Below are positions 25,666 to 36,134 of a stretch of 64,000 nt of DNA, one piece after another (within the stretch, counting starts at the first letter, position 1; each line of letters starts with the position of its first letter). The DNA is from Beroe ovata. Taxonomy: Eukaryota > Ctenophora > Nuda > Beroida > Beroidae. Below the pieces are notes generated by a model. It did not search any database, had not been told where the DNA came from, and saw nothing but the letters and a program-made list of their open reading frames with translations. The DNA lies in the NCBI GenBank assembly GCA_946803715.1, contig CAMPET010000006.1, positions 68,925-132,924 on the forward strand. The letters run 5' to 3'. The translations under genes were made by a program, and so were the position numbers.

Positions 25666-26262
25666 TCAATTCAGTCTGCAGTTTGTTCTTTCACTGCCAC
25701 TATTTGATATAACCATTGATTCAGCCATCTCAAAACTGTCAGGGGAGGGGTAAACCTTGGATTCTGACCTGATTCGTTTGAGGAAACTATTCCTCGACAG
25801 TTCATTATTGTACTTCTCTATTTCATAGTCTCCTATGAATTTTCTCAGTGTCTGCATCAAAATGCTGGGGATGTCTGCTAAAACCGTACACTGGTTGATC
25901 TGGTCCTTGAAATGGTGAAGACATAAGCTAACATCTTCAGGCTTTATTTGATAAGCCAGAGTTTCCAGTTCCATGCGATCAAGAGATGGTATTTTATACT
26001 TTTTGCAAGGAATATTCATGAGCCAAGTATAGTCAACTTTAGACCTTTGACGAAGCTTCTCTTTTTGCATCTCAAATTTTTTCTTCTCGAAAAATTTGAT
26101 TGTTTGTTCCAATTCTGAAATAATCCTGTCTTGAACTAATGTTTGCTTATCTTGTTGAGGTACATACATGTAATCATTCTTGCGGTTTATCAAAAGAGCA
26201 AGTATAGACCTCAGACTCCTTTCGTAAACATCATTGAGAGATGTTTTAAAAGATTCTAACAT
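25666..26262 (-). CDS. RD3-like protein (retinal degeneration 3 family)
   Basis: Single exon of 198 residues, ATG at 26262. The central block VDYTWLMNIP, then YKIPSLDRMELETLAYQI and a helix with FKDQINQC, matches the conserved core of vertebrate RD3/RD3L (VDYSWL, then a helix-rich segment; about 195 residues). An N-terminal coiled coil (about residues 40-75, rich in Glu/Lys) precedes it, as in RD3. In vertebrate photoreceptors RD3 binds and inhibits retinal guanylyl cyclases and assists their export from the ER; by inference this protein may regulate a membrane guanylyl cyclase. The C-terminal 40 residues are Ser-rich and not conserved. It converges on the large + strand gene. Family assignment is from remembered motifs, with no alignment. 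Confidence 0.75.
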   Translation of the reverse strand: MLESFKTSLNDVYERSLRSILALLINRKNDYMYVPQQDKQTLVQDRIISELEQTIKFFEKKKFEMQKEKLRQRSKVDYTWLMNIPCKKYKIPSLDRMELETLAYQIKPEDVSLCLHHFKDQINQCTVLADIPSILMQTLRKFIGDYEIEKYNNELSRNSFLKRIRSESKVYPSPDSFEMAESMVISNSGSERTNCRLN

Positions 26263-26640
26263 GCCATCTCCATTCCATCCATATTAACTAGAAAGAACAC
26301 AATATAGAAAATAGATTGCTTTATTGACACAGTGATGACAAACTATCAAAAATCCAAGGATTTTTGCATTTTTCATAATTCTACAGATGATAAATTGCAT
26401 TGTGATATAGGAAGTTGTGTGGGAATAGATCTAGATCCAATCAAATAAAAAGCCAAAAGGGTAGCATCAGCTTGTCAGCTTGCATCAGCAGTCTAGCATC
26501 GCCAAACAACGTGAAAATTTGATAGTGCTAATGCTATTTGCTCTTAATTTGGGATGATTCGATAATGTTATTATGAGTTCAAGTGTATGAAACTCAAGAG
26601 GTATGCAGTCGCGACACGATCAAAAATCGATCTCTATGCA

Positions 26641-27424
26641 CACCCGGCATTCATTAACTGACATGACAGATTGGGAACTTTGCTCAACTTTTGAGCAACT
26701 TTTGAGCAACTTTTGAGCAACTTTAGGGCAAAGAACTATAAAATAGTTGTATAATTTGCTTGTAGGATTTCACCCTACCCTTGCTGGCGGGATTTTATCC
26801 CTGGCAAGGGACGGATTGAAAATCGCGGCGGATTGAAAATCGCGCGCACCGACGGTAGGGTAAAATCCTACAAATAATTTGCTTGTTAGATTTTATCTGA
26901 CCTCAGTTTTGCCTTCGATGAAGGCACGCGTACGCGCTTGCTAGAAACATGACAGGGGTATAAGATAAAATTTGACAATAAATTGCCATGCTGCGCGGCC
27001 AAATTTTATCTGACTATCTGTTCACTGCTTCCCGCGCGCGCGTTTTGATCAAATGTTTAAATTAAAACAAAACGGGCCGCGCGCAAAAGACAGCAGACAA
27101 ATGACATGGCATCCGGCAATGATTTGCTTGGCGATACTAGTCTGATTTTATCTGATCTCTGTTTCTCGCGTGCGACGCTGGAAACTGAATATTTTTTTTC
27201 GAATTGTGTGATGTTTTTCATTTTTACAAATTCGGAATTCCTATCTTATCTTCTGATAATAACAATTTCGAAATTATTTTCAAAATTGATCATTGTTCCT
27301 ATTTATTTTGTTCCAATCTATCAAAAAATTGATTGTTAGGATATTTGCTACCCATTAGTTTTTTCACAAAGTGTCGACAATTGATAATTTGACAACTTAT
27401 CAAGTTGTATTGATTTGTGATTGT
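26641..27424. repeat. Long repeat copy A (truncated by N), carrying a MITE
   Basis: It starts CACCCGGCATTCATTAACTG and matches 27491 to about 28150 over most of its length (blocks around TTATCTGACCTCAG, AAATTGCCATGCTGCGCGGCC, GGCAATGATTTGCTTGGCGATACT and CAAAAAATTGATTGTTAGGA). Copy A has the 114-bp element that copy B lacks. It ends abruptly at the N at 27425 within the block that continues in copy B. The copies differ by several indels, so they are either divergent alleles or dispersed repeat copies. Confidence 0.75.
26760..26873. mobile_element. 114-bp MITE with 20-bp inverted ends and 9-bp target duplication
   Basis: The left end TTGTAGGATTTCACCCTACC is complementary to the right end GGTAGGGTAAAATCCTACAA, apart from one mismatch. 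It is flanked on both sides by ATAATTTGC (26751-26759 and 26874-26882). The otherwise matching copy B, near 27581, has ATAATTTGC once and no element, so this is a filled/empty site pair. The 9-bp duplication fits a Mutator-like family; there is no coding capacity. Confidence 0.85.
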
Positions 27425-27490
27425 NCTTGAGGTGAGTGAATGCTGGACATCTCTCAAATTGACCTACACGATTTTTAATTTTATCAGGTA

Positions 27491-28150
27491 CACCCGGCAC
27501 TCATTAACTGACATGACATATTGGGAACTTTGCTCAACTTTTGTATTTTATAGGGCAAAGAACTATAAAATGGCTGTATAATTTGCTTGTCAGATTTTAT
27601 CTGACCTCAGTTTTGCCTTCCGCGATGCAAAGGCACGCGCTTGCTAGAAACAGGGGTATAAGATAAAATTTGACAATAAATTGCCATGCTGCGCGGCCAA
27701 ATTTTATCTGTTCACTGCTTCTCGCGCGCGCGTTTTGATCAAAGGTCTAAATTAAAACAAGACGGGTCGCGCGCAAAAAACAGCGGACAAATGACATCCG
27801 GCAATGATTTGCTTGGCGATACTAATCTGATTTTATCTGATCTCTGTTTCTCGCGTGCGGCGCGCGCGCAGCTTCATCGATGAAGATGCGCGGGCTAGGA
27901 ACTGAATATTTTTTTCCGAATTGTGTGATGTTTTTCATTTTTACAAATTCTTATCTTATCTATTCTCATAATAACAATTTCGAAATTATTTTCAAAATTG
28001 ATCATTGTTCTAATTATTTATTTTGTTCCAATCTATCAAAAAATTGATTGTTAGGATATTTTTTATATTTGCCACCCAGAAGTTTTTTCTCAAAGTGTCG
28101 ACAATTGATAAGTTGACAACTTATCAAGTTGTATTGATTTGTGATTGTAT
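27491..28150. repeat. Long repeat copy B (empty site)
   Basis: Second copy of the 26641-27424 repeat, lacking the 114-bp element and carrying its own GC-rich insertion near 27859-27895 (GCGCGCGCGCAGCTTCATCG). It continues past the point where copy A is cut by N, through GTGATTGTATTGGTGAG, toward the TMEM272-like gene. Confidence 0.75.
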
Positions 28151-28252
28151 TGGTGAGAATATAATACCCTACAAACACACTATAAATTGAAAATTTCCCT
28201 AGTCTGGGTTTCAGTGGAGATTATTCTTCACCTAGATTTATCAGATACAAGA

Positions 28253-30091
28253 ATGGCTGAAACTAATGCTGAAGAGACACTTCCTACCTATAATGAAATC
28301 AATGAAATCTCCCCTCCAGACTATACATCTCATTCTGATTTGGTTTCTGCTGAACAAGGAATTTCAGTGAGTGGGTTCTTAGATTCTACCAATGAAAGGA
28401 AACTTTCAATCTAATCACGCATTGAGATAGTGAACATAGAGGGATTGATGTATGCATTAAGTGATAATTGATGGATAGAAGATGAAATGGAGCTATGATG
28501 TTACAGTTGATTATTTGATTAATCAGGTTTATGTATTCGATAGGTTCATGATACATGGTTATAATTTAGGATGCAGTACAATACTTGCTAAGAAATGATT
28601 TCGATTTTTATCAAGATGACTGTGTTGTGTAGCAGTACAATCAAACAATGACAATACTGGACCTCTCTGTTAACCTACACATGAATACATGGCTCTTTCA
28701 AATCAGGGATCCACTGATGTTCCTCCCACATATGAGTCGATATTTGGTCAGATAAAGTCAGCTCGGAATCAACATGGGACTGGCCCTACTTTTTTAGCAG
28801 CCACAGCAAAGATATTGGTTGCAGCAGTCTCAGGTAGGAAACTCCTATGTTTGAACCACTGCCCCCTCTGTCTCCTTGTCATACTCATGGGCTTCTTTTC
28901 CCTCTTTAAACCTCTTGCCACACAGGAGTGATATGTATTATTATGGTTGGAGCTATGCTTGCCCTACCAATTGCACAGCTTGTAATTGGAATTCATAGAA
29001 AAGAAATGTGCACTGTCAACGATAAGATACCCTTGTTCTTGACTGTAAGTGGCGCGTGTGGGGTGGCTGCCTGCCTTATGGCGATGTTTGAGATGATTTG
29101 CTGCAAGAAGGAAGAAAATGAACCAGGTAAGAGGAAGTTGACACTGAATGAATGTATATTGTATAACTGTAGTGCACGATATACATAGTGGTGAAATTGA
29201 AATTTTCTCTGTCCGTCTTGATTTATGAAAGATGCTACTTTTTCACTTTTCTTATACTTCCTTCAGGCAACCCGTGTTGGAAGTTCATCAGTGAAGTCAT
29301 GCATTTGTTTCTTTTCGCCTGGTTTATCTGTGGGAATGTCTGGGTTTACTCAATTGTGCACGATGTTAAATATGGTAAGTAAAAATGGTATGAGATTATT
29401 TGAGTCGTCACTCATCACTTAACTTAAGTAAAAAAAGTATTGCTTAAGAAAGGATTGCTTAAGAAAGGATTGCTTCATTCATTTTAAAATTTCGACATTT
29501 TATTGCCTTACTATTAAGCTTTCTCGATTCGGGGGCTTCCCTGGTCCCCTGCTCAGGAAATATTCCTGACAACGTGCAGTAAATCAATACAGTATCGTTC
29601 TATACAATATCGGTGCTTCCCTGCATGCCACCGCGATGTGAAATTCTATTAAAATTTCATAGTACACTCGGTATAGGAGGTACATGCTTCTCTACTGTTA
29701 TAATACCTATATATCATGCTGTTCAATGTGTTCGTCATAGCACTCAGGTAAACATTGCAAATATAAAACAATGTACTACTCAACATGCGACCATACATTA
29801 CACATCTTCATTTTCATACACACCCCTCTAACATACAACCACAGTCCCCACCCCTAACTAAAATAATATAAAAGGCCCGCCCCTATATAACTAACACGTA
29901 CCAACAACCCCTCCCCCTCACTAACTTACACGTGCTAACACCCTGCAGATGACCCACTCAGTGACATGTACTGCGATAAAGTGACATATCTCTTGGCATT
30001 CTGGAGTCTGACTGCCGTCTATGCGATTATAGGAGTGACTTGCGTCTTCACTTGCTGTGCGGCCTGCGTACTCATGTGTGTCACCAACTGA
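28253..30091 (+). CDS. TMEM272-like four-pass membrane protein
   Basis: Five exons with matching phases (28253-28366, 28707-28833, 28926-29126, 29267-29374, 29949-30091) give 230 residues. The N-terminal cytoplasmic tail carries PPxY-type motifs (PPDY at about 21, PPTY at about 44), which bind WW domains of NEDD4-type ligases in other proteins. Four hydrophobic segments follow, with characteristic blocks ALPIAQLVIG, HLFLFAWFICGNVWVYS and YCDKVTYLLAFW. These match the TMEM272 family, whose molecular function is not established. Exon 4 precedes a 574-bp intron. The downstream frame ends at TGA 30089-30091, just before a GT microsatellite. An ATG at 28689 lies in intron sequence before the acceptor AATCAG at 28706, so the start at 28253 is preferred. 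Confidence 0.8.
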
Positions 30092-30102
30092 ATATCTCAC
30101 GG

Positions 30103-30232
30103 TTTGTGTGTATGTCTGCGTGTGTGTGTGTCTGAGTGTGTGGTGTGTGTGTGCGTGGTGTGTGTCTGTGTGTGTGTGTGGGGTGTGAGTGTGTGTTTGT
30201 GTGTGTGTGTGTGTGTACTGTGTGTGTGTCAT
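30103..30232. repeat. (GT)n microsatellite in 3' flank
   Basis: An irregular TG/TGTC tract immediately after the TMEM272-like stop codon, probably within its 3' UTR. Reverse-strand His/Thr frames across it are repeat artefacts. Confidence 0.9.
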
Positions 30233-30758
30233 GTGACAAAGATGAGTGAGATGACTGACTGATAATGTTGGCAAATATTTTTAAAGAAGAGCTTTTTGTC
30301 GTCACGTTTTTCTCTCAAGTTGTAAACACTGTCCGAATGACATTTCATGCATGATCAGACTTTCAAATATGGTCAAACGGTTTATAGGGCAAGGGTTACA
30401 ATTAATGTTGTGAATCGCGTGAGTTGTGTCAGCATTCTTTTTTCGGTTATCTTGTTATGTAGAACAACAAGTTCGTGAGATATGACATGGTAACATACTA
30501 CTGAAAAACTTTTGTATGTTATCGGATTTAATGTTTAGAATGCTGATATTGGGGAGGGGTTCCAAATGATTTTGATCACTTGACAGCGTTTCTTCATTTT
30601 TATTGATTTTGTCTACCTGTGTTTTCATTGGTCAATTGCAGCTGTCACGCGACTCAAAAGTTTGGGATCCCTCCCATATAATACAATTTTCTCTTTTAGA
30701 AAAGGAAGATTTTGTCTTGAAATTTGTAGCATGATTTTATCAAATTGATTCTTTAAAG

Positions 30759-31285
30759 ATGAAAGTAGTTGTTTCACGTTTTCAAACTGCTATCCAGCTA
30801 GGTAAGAGGATCATTGATGAGTCCATTAATTTACTAAGTAGGATCTCTTAATTCAAGCGTCAACAGATACGTTATACTTATAAGAAGTCACAATCACGAC
30901 GCATGGTGTCTATATCAGGGCCTATGGTTAATACATTGTTACTATAGTACACGATGACTGTGGAGTGAAATATTTGCGAACAGTTGACACAATGCTTTCG
31001 CTTTTGGGTTTCCGAGGTAATATAATGTATTGTTATGTCTGTTGCACTGTTGCAGTATGTAACGCGCGAAAACCAACGACTCATAGTTTGATAGGAATGC
31101 GCGCGTCGAGAATTAATCAGAATGCGGCATATGCATGTCAAATCGATCGAAGATCAGTCCTGTACGGGTTTTATTTTGAGAAATTATGTGTGGTTCCAGA
31201 CATCGAGAGCGATATTACACGTTCACAAAGAAAGTCGCTTCGGACTTCCGTCGATATTCTCCGATCAGTAAATAACAGGCGTTGA
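30759..31285 (+). CDS. Possible two-exon gene of 90 residues, unknown function
   Basis: A short first exon (30759-30801, MKVVVSRFQTAIQL, donor G|GTAAGA) can splice in phase to 31056-31285 (acceptor TTGCAG), ending at TGA 31283-31285. The product is basic and rich in Arg/Ser, with VLYGFYFEKLCVV. The reading frame after the TGA stays open for a further 91 codons (next entry). I recognise no family. Coding potential is unproven; the supports are two good splice signals and the long open frame in an AT-rich region. Confidence 0.3.
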
Positions 31286-31561
31286 ATGGATACAATCGAG
31301 ACCCGAGAATATTTAATCAACGTTATTGTATCGACGAAAGATAGAATATGTAAATTAAATAGAAGAACATATCCGAAAATACTCACGGTAACAATTATTG
31401 AAAAGTATAGCACACAATTATATCTTATTGAAAACAAAATTCATCGCCAAAATTCTTTCGAACCTCAAGAAAGGATCAGAAGAATTTCGGTGGAAATTCT
31501 TAAACTGAGTATGAATAAATATCTTAACAACCCTACCCAAAATAAGATAATTTCCATTTAA
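31286..31561 (+). CDS. Open frame directly after an in-frame TGA, unknown
   Basis: 91 codons start with ATG immediately after the TGA at 31283-31285 and lie in the same frame, ending at TAA 31559-31561. The predicted product is helical and charged (DTIETREYLINVIVSTKD, ERIRRISVEILKLSMNKYL). With the preceding frame it would make one uninterrupted unit of about 198 codons but for that single TGA. It could be a pseudogene, an exon with an unseen splice, or chance. Confidence 0.25.
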   Translation: MDTIETREYLINVIVSTKDRICKLNRRTYPKILTVTIIEKYSTQLYLIENKIHRQNSFEPQERIRRISVEILKLSMNKYLNNPTQNKIISI

Positions 31562-31941
31562 GAGAAATCACAGAAATATATTTGGGTATTTCACACCATT
31601 TGATAAGAAGTATCCCCGTAAAATTGACTGTTACCACGAAGAAATTAAACTACACTTACATTATCAAATCGCACCAAGAAATTAACACAATCATCATATT
31701 AAGACTACCGGAAATAAAGTCTTTATTTTATTCAATAAAAAAGTTTCATCTCATACTATAAACAAGTTACCCTTTGTCCATCAAGCGTGGCAGCCTTCAT
31801 AAGAGTACTGTTCGCTCAATTAGTACATCTATAAATAAACATTCATAGAATATCATGACCATTAGTTGTTGTAGGAGCACACTCGCGTACTTCGCTCCCC
31901 ACTTCGCAGTTCTCTATCCCCATGGGATACAGATACATGTG

Positions 31942-33980
31942 CTACTCCCATATCGCTGCATAGTTACCGGTCAGCTCCAGGGGTAGAGGACCGCCAGCCG
32001 CAAAAAGCCGGAGTCCTGAATCGTCGTAGCAGTGTGTCATAATGCTGATAACGTCGGATGTGGAGGGAGAGTAAAAGGAGTATCGGTGCATGTGCCAGTC
32101 CCAGTTGTCAGCCTGAATAATGAAGGAAATGGATGATCAATTCATTTTCTTAGTGTAAAGCGAGGAATTATAGAAATCATAACTATTCCACTTGATTGTA
32201 GCAGAGCTAAATCACTACTAATCACGCACTATTAGAAAAAATAATACAGTAGATGTTCAAAGGAGTGGAATTTTGTCATGTTAAGTGTCTTCGCGCGTTC
32301 CATTCTATGAGGATTTCTCGTGATTTGCAGATCAGATGATTAAATTTTCTGGTCAAATGATATTTATAGTCTGGTATCTGATAGTGATGCCAATATTCCA
32401 TATTGGCATAACCCATACCGCCATTTGCCAAAACATGGTGACAGATACGATGACGTGACCGTTAATAAACTACGGAGTCACAATTGAGAAATAACCTAGC
32501 GCTAGTTATTTGCTCAAAAACGAAGTCAACTGCCATAATATTGACACAGTTAATATGGACATAGCCCTGAATGACAAGTGTCCAAGATAATTGACATCCC
32601 TTGACATACAAGTGTTATTGAATGTCAATCGTCAACTCTGCAGTTGTTTGCCTGGGGCCATTCTATAAAACGAGTATAGAACGAGTATAGATCAGAATGT
32701 CTACTCAGGGCACACATTGGGATATAAATAACTGTTACTAACCACATATCCATGTCGAATAGTCCGCTTCACGGGGTTATTGTCATGATCGTCTACGTAT
32801 TTCCGGTTACGCACATCATAGAACATGAGACTGGTTCGGCAAGCTCCGATCGTGATAATATCGCCTTGGAATGAGAGCGACCTGTAACATATACACAAGT
32901 GACGATATGTGTGTGTGTGTGTGTGTGTTTGTCACCGTATATCACACAGATTTGGCATTCAACTTCCGGTCTGTACAGAACCGACCGGTTTCGATTCCTT
33001 GTTCAACATGCCACAAAGTACCTGATTCCCTGTGCTGGCTCTAGAATCTTGACCGAGGTTATGTCGGTTGTGTTAGGATCTCTGTCGTCGACCAGCATCA
33101 GATGGTGTAAGCTACCCACTGCAAATACAGGCGATGAATCATGTCCGGTAACCACTATGTTCTCATTCTTCTGGGGTAGCTGGATCACTCTGTTTGTTAA
33201 CTGAGGAATGTGGTGTGTAACCATGATGCGTATCGATGCGTCACCAACATGCGTATTGATGCGTCACCATGCGTGACGAATCGTGACTAAACAATGTATC
33301 TGTTATTTAAACCCGTATCTGTGCACAACTGAAGACAGGGCCCTGATGTTGACCAATCAATTTCAACATTCATGATATCCAACACTTCTACTTCTGCAGT
33401 AGAGACTGCAAAAATACCCAAACATCGAATATTATGAAGAAAACAGTGTAAACTCGACTCAAGTTACAAGAGAAACCCTGAAATAACATACCTACACAGT
33501 ACACACATGGCGAAATGATTACACACATACATACATGACACAAAACCTGACTTTGTCTGTTGACAACAAAATATGAGACGTCTCTCATGACAGCTGAAAC
33601 TTGGAAATACTTGAGATAACTCACCGGTCGTCTGACATCAAGTATACACATCTTAGCGTCAACTGAACCGTAACCAATAGAACCAAGTCTCTGCGGAAAA
33701 TTGATTGTAACTGCGTTATTCATAACATGTGCATTGGAAAAATTTATGAGTAATAACTAATGGTCGAATGATTAGATTTTACCAATTGTTGTGATCGCAC
33801 GACAACTTGTCAGTGAACGTGATTGTCAAGATGAGGCGGATGTCACAATTTGTACTTCCGGTGTACAAATGGAGCAGCAGATTCTCTGTGGTGTGAATCA
33901 ACACGACGCTAGAGTAGCTCTCACACACATACACATACCCACAGACACAGACACAGACACACAACCACACACAGACACAC

Positions 33981-34021
<41 letters not shown>

Positions 34022-35171
34022 AAAGCGTGCGGCAGGACACGGTACACTTAATAAGAGATATACAATGTACACATTTAGCAGTTATTGTGCGTGTTATTAA
34101 GCAATGTTCTTTACACGTGTTCTAGAAAGAACATTATGAGGAAAACGTGCGTTTTATAAATTATTGGAAATACTGGGAGGCAGCAGAAACTTCTTGAATT
34201 GGAGCTACAGATGCTACTCTTAGAGCTACAGATATTACTACTTTTTGAGTTGGAAGCTACAGAAGCTATAGTTTGTGCCTTACTAAACAATTCAGCTGCT
34301 GTAGTACAAACAATTTCGTACAGTAATCGCACATGCGATTACATGATTACATGGTTAAATGAAAAATCGTCGAATGAGCTAATTAGTAATTAGCTCAATA
34401 AACGTGCGTATTAACGTGCGTATTTAGAGATAGGTACCTCACAACACGGGTTAAAATGTGTATCCCGGATCCTCTCAATTCCATCGTTTTTCAGGATCTC
34501 TATGGGTGTTTTCCGGTAGATATTACAATCTGGCACGTATGTAGAGAATCCCTCCACATCAAATATAGTCCACAGACACACGTTCCCGTCTCGTGCCCCT
34601 GGGGGGAAAGAACATTGTGACGTCACCTCTATATAGGATATGGTTGTTTCCTGGTGCAGTCAATATCTGGAAGGGAGTCCTCAGTCCATCAGGAGGGTAT
34701 GATCTATGGAATTAAGGAGGACACACACACACACACACTATATCATCTATGGATTCATCCGTCTATATCAAAAGGGGTATCAGTAGCACACACACACAAA
34801 CACACGCACACACACACACACGCGCACACACANNNNNNNNNNNNNNNNNNNNNNNNNNNNNNNNNNNNNNNNNNNNNNNNNNNNNNNNNNNNNNNNNNNN
34901 NNNNNNNNNNNNNNNNNNNNNNNNNNNNNNNNNNNNNNNNNNNNNNNNNNNNNNNNNNNNNNNNNNNNNNNNNNNNNNNNNNNNNNNNNNNNNNNNNNNN
35001 NNNNNNNNNNNNNNNNNNNNNNNNNNNNNNNNNNNNNNNNNNNNNNNNNNNNNNNNNNNNNNNNNNNNNNNNNNNNNNNNNNNNNNNNNNNNNNNNNNNN
35101 NNNNNNNNNNNNNNNNNNNNNNNNNNNNNNNNNNNNNNNNNNNNNNNNNNNNNNNNNNNNNNNNNNNNNNN

Positions 35172-35202
<31 letters not shown>

Positions 35203-35814
35203 GTACATAACATGAAATCGTTGATCCAGGAGATACCAAATAACCAGCTCTGGTGAAACTCCCCCACGGCGTACGGCTGATAGTCGGGCATGGTGTAGAG
35301 CGCCAAATCGTTAACATTGTGCCCTCCCGTCGCTAGGAATGACCTACTGGGGTTCATTGCGATGGAATGAATCCCAGCAGACTGGTCTGGTACCTCTCTC
35401 GGGTGGGACGATCGCATCAGCGGGATTTCCCGCTTCTCTCCACTCTGTACATTGATCTCTAACAGCTGGGGGGATGATTATGCGGGGGGATGGTGGGGTC
35501 TGGGGGAGTCTGAGGACTGAGTGAGGGAAGTGGCGGGAGTAACATCATGATCAGAGTGTATTATGTGACATCAGAGTGAAACAACAAATTGTAACACGTA
35601 CCTTGTTACACTTCGTTCCCACGACCACGTGTTGGGAGTCGACCCATGAGGACGCGAATATCTTGTTGTATGACGAGGGGATGGGCAGGTTATTCTCCGT
35701 CAGGTAGGAACAGTTACGTGATCTCGCAATGATCCTCTTCCGGTGATTGTATGGTATGGGCCGCTTACTGCCACGGTCATGAAGATGGTTTACAATGTTC
35801 TGAACTTTTCCCAT
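31942..35814 (-). CDS. DCAF12: DCAF12-like WD40 substrate receptor of CRL4 ubiquitin ligase
   Basis: Seven exons on the - strand: 35602-35814, 35201-35465, 34438-34598, 33625-33756, 33022-33200, 32743-32881, 31942-32112, giving about 419 residues (human about 453). Diagnostic blocks are [63 protein letters not shown], then at the C-terminus [19 protein letters not shown] and GNYAAIW. Human DCAF12 is a WD40 adaptor of CUL4-DDB1 that recognises C-terminal Glu-Glu degrons; the same role is inferred. The acceptor for 33625-33756 (CCATTAG) was chosen by phase. A better-looking acceptor at 33711 would shift the frame, so that junction is uncertain. The intron 34599-35200 holds a CA repeat and a 339-N gap. 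The short N-terminus lacks the basic leader of vertebrate orthologues. Confidence 0.85.
33910..34022. repeat. (CA)n microsatellite in DCAF12-like intron
   Basis: ACACAC/AGACAC repeats in the intron between the exons at 33625-33756 and 34438-34598. Adjacent open frames through it (Cys/Val-rich on -, Thr/His-rich on +) are not coding. Confidence 0.9.
34833..35171. other. Assembly gap (339 N) inside a CA microsatellite
   Basis: A run of N flanked on both sides by CACACA repeats, within an intron of the DCAF12-like gene. The real gap length is unknown. No exon is needed here, because the phases of the flanking exons (35201-35465 and 34438-34598) agree. Confidence 0.98.
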
Positions 35815-36134
35815 TCTCCAGTATTAGAGTACAGTGCCGTATCATGGTAAAATAATGTGAATCATGACTTCCTGGAATAAAATGGTCTTGGTATTATTGT
35901 CGGGCTGCAGAACTACGAGGAACTCCGATGATCATGTTAGTTTCAATAATTATCAGAAGGACGATGATTGAATGAACCAAAATAAAGAAGTATGTGGGAT
36001 GAAATTTAATCAAAACGAACGATAAAAACAATTGAGAATGAAGTTATTCTAAATAACTATTGTAGGTTTTGGAATGAGGAATTATTGCAAGTTACATCAC
36101 GAATAAAACGCACAAATCACACAATTTACAGTTT

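Larger units (their letters stand above)
26263..28252. other. Repeat-rich intergenic stretch
   Basis: No gene is supported. It contains two diverged copies of a long repeat (26641-27424 and 27491 to about 28150), GC-rich CG-dinucleotide islands (for example GCGCGCGCGTTTTGATCAAA) embedded in AT-rich DNA, a three-copy 11-bp repeat (TGAGCAACTTT) at about 26690-26722, a MITE at 26760-26873, and a single N at 27425. Short frames here are repeat-derived. Confidence 0.7.

Noticed and set aside
28187-28252. In-frame extension upstream of the TMEM272-like start (MKISLVWVSVEIIL)
   Set aside because: It would add a hydrophobic stretch before a Pro-rich cytoplasmic tail; the second Met at 28253 (MAETNAEE) fits the family better.
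31283-31285. Selenocysteine reading of the in-frame TGA
   Set aside because: No selenoprotein family or SECIS element is recognisable; a nonsense allele or a splice is simpler.
33783-33920. Exon-like - strand segment [20 protein letters not shown] in the DCAF12-like gene
   Set aside because: It looks WD40-like, but its phases do not fit between the neighbouring exons and it lacks a counterpart in DCAF12; treated as intron.
34654-35417. 200-220 codon frames spanning the N gap
   Set aside because: Most of the length is N and CA/GT repeat; only the 35201-35465 part is a real exon.
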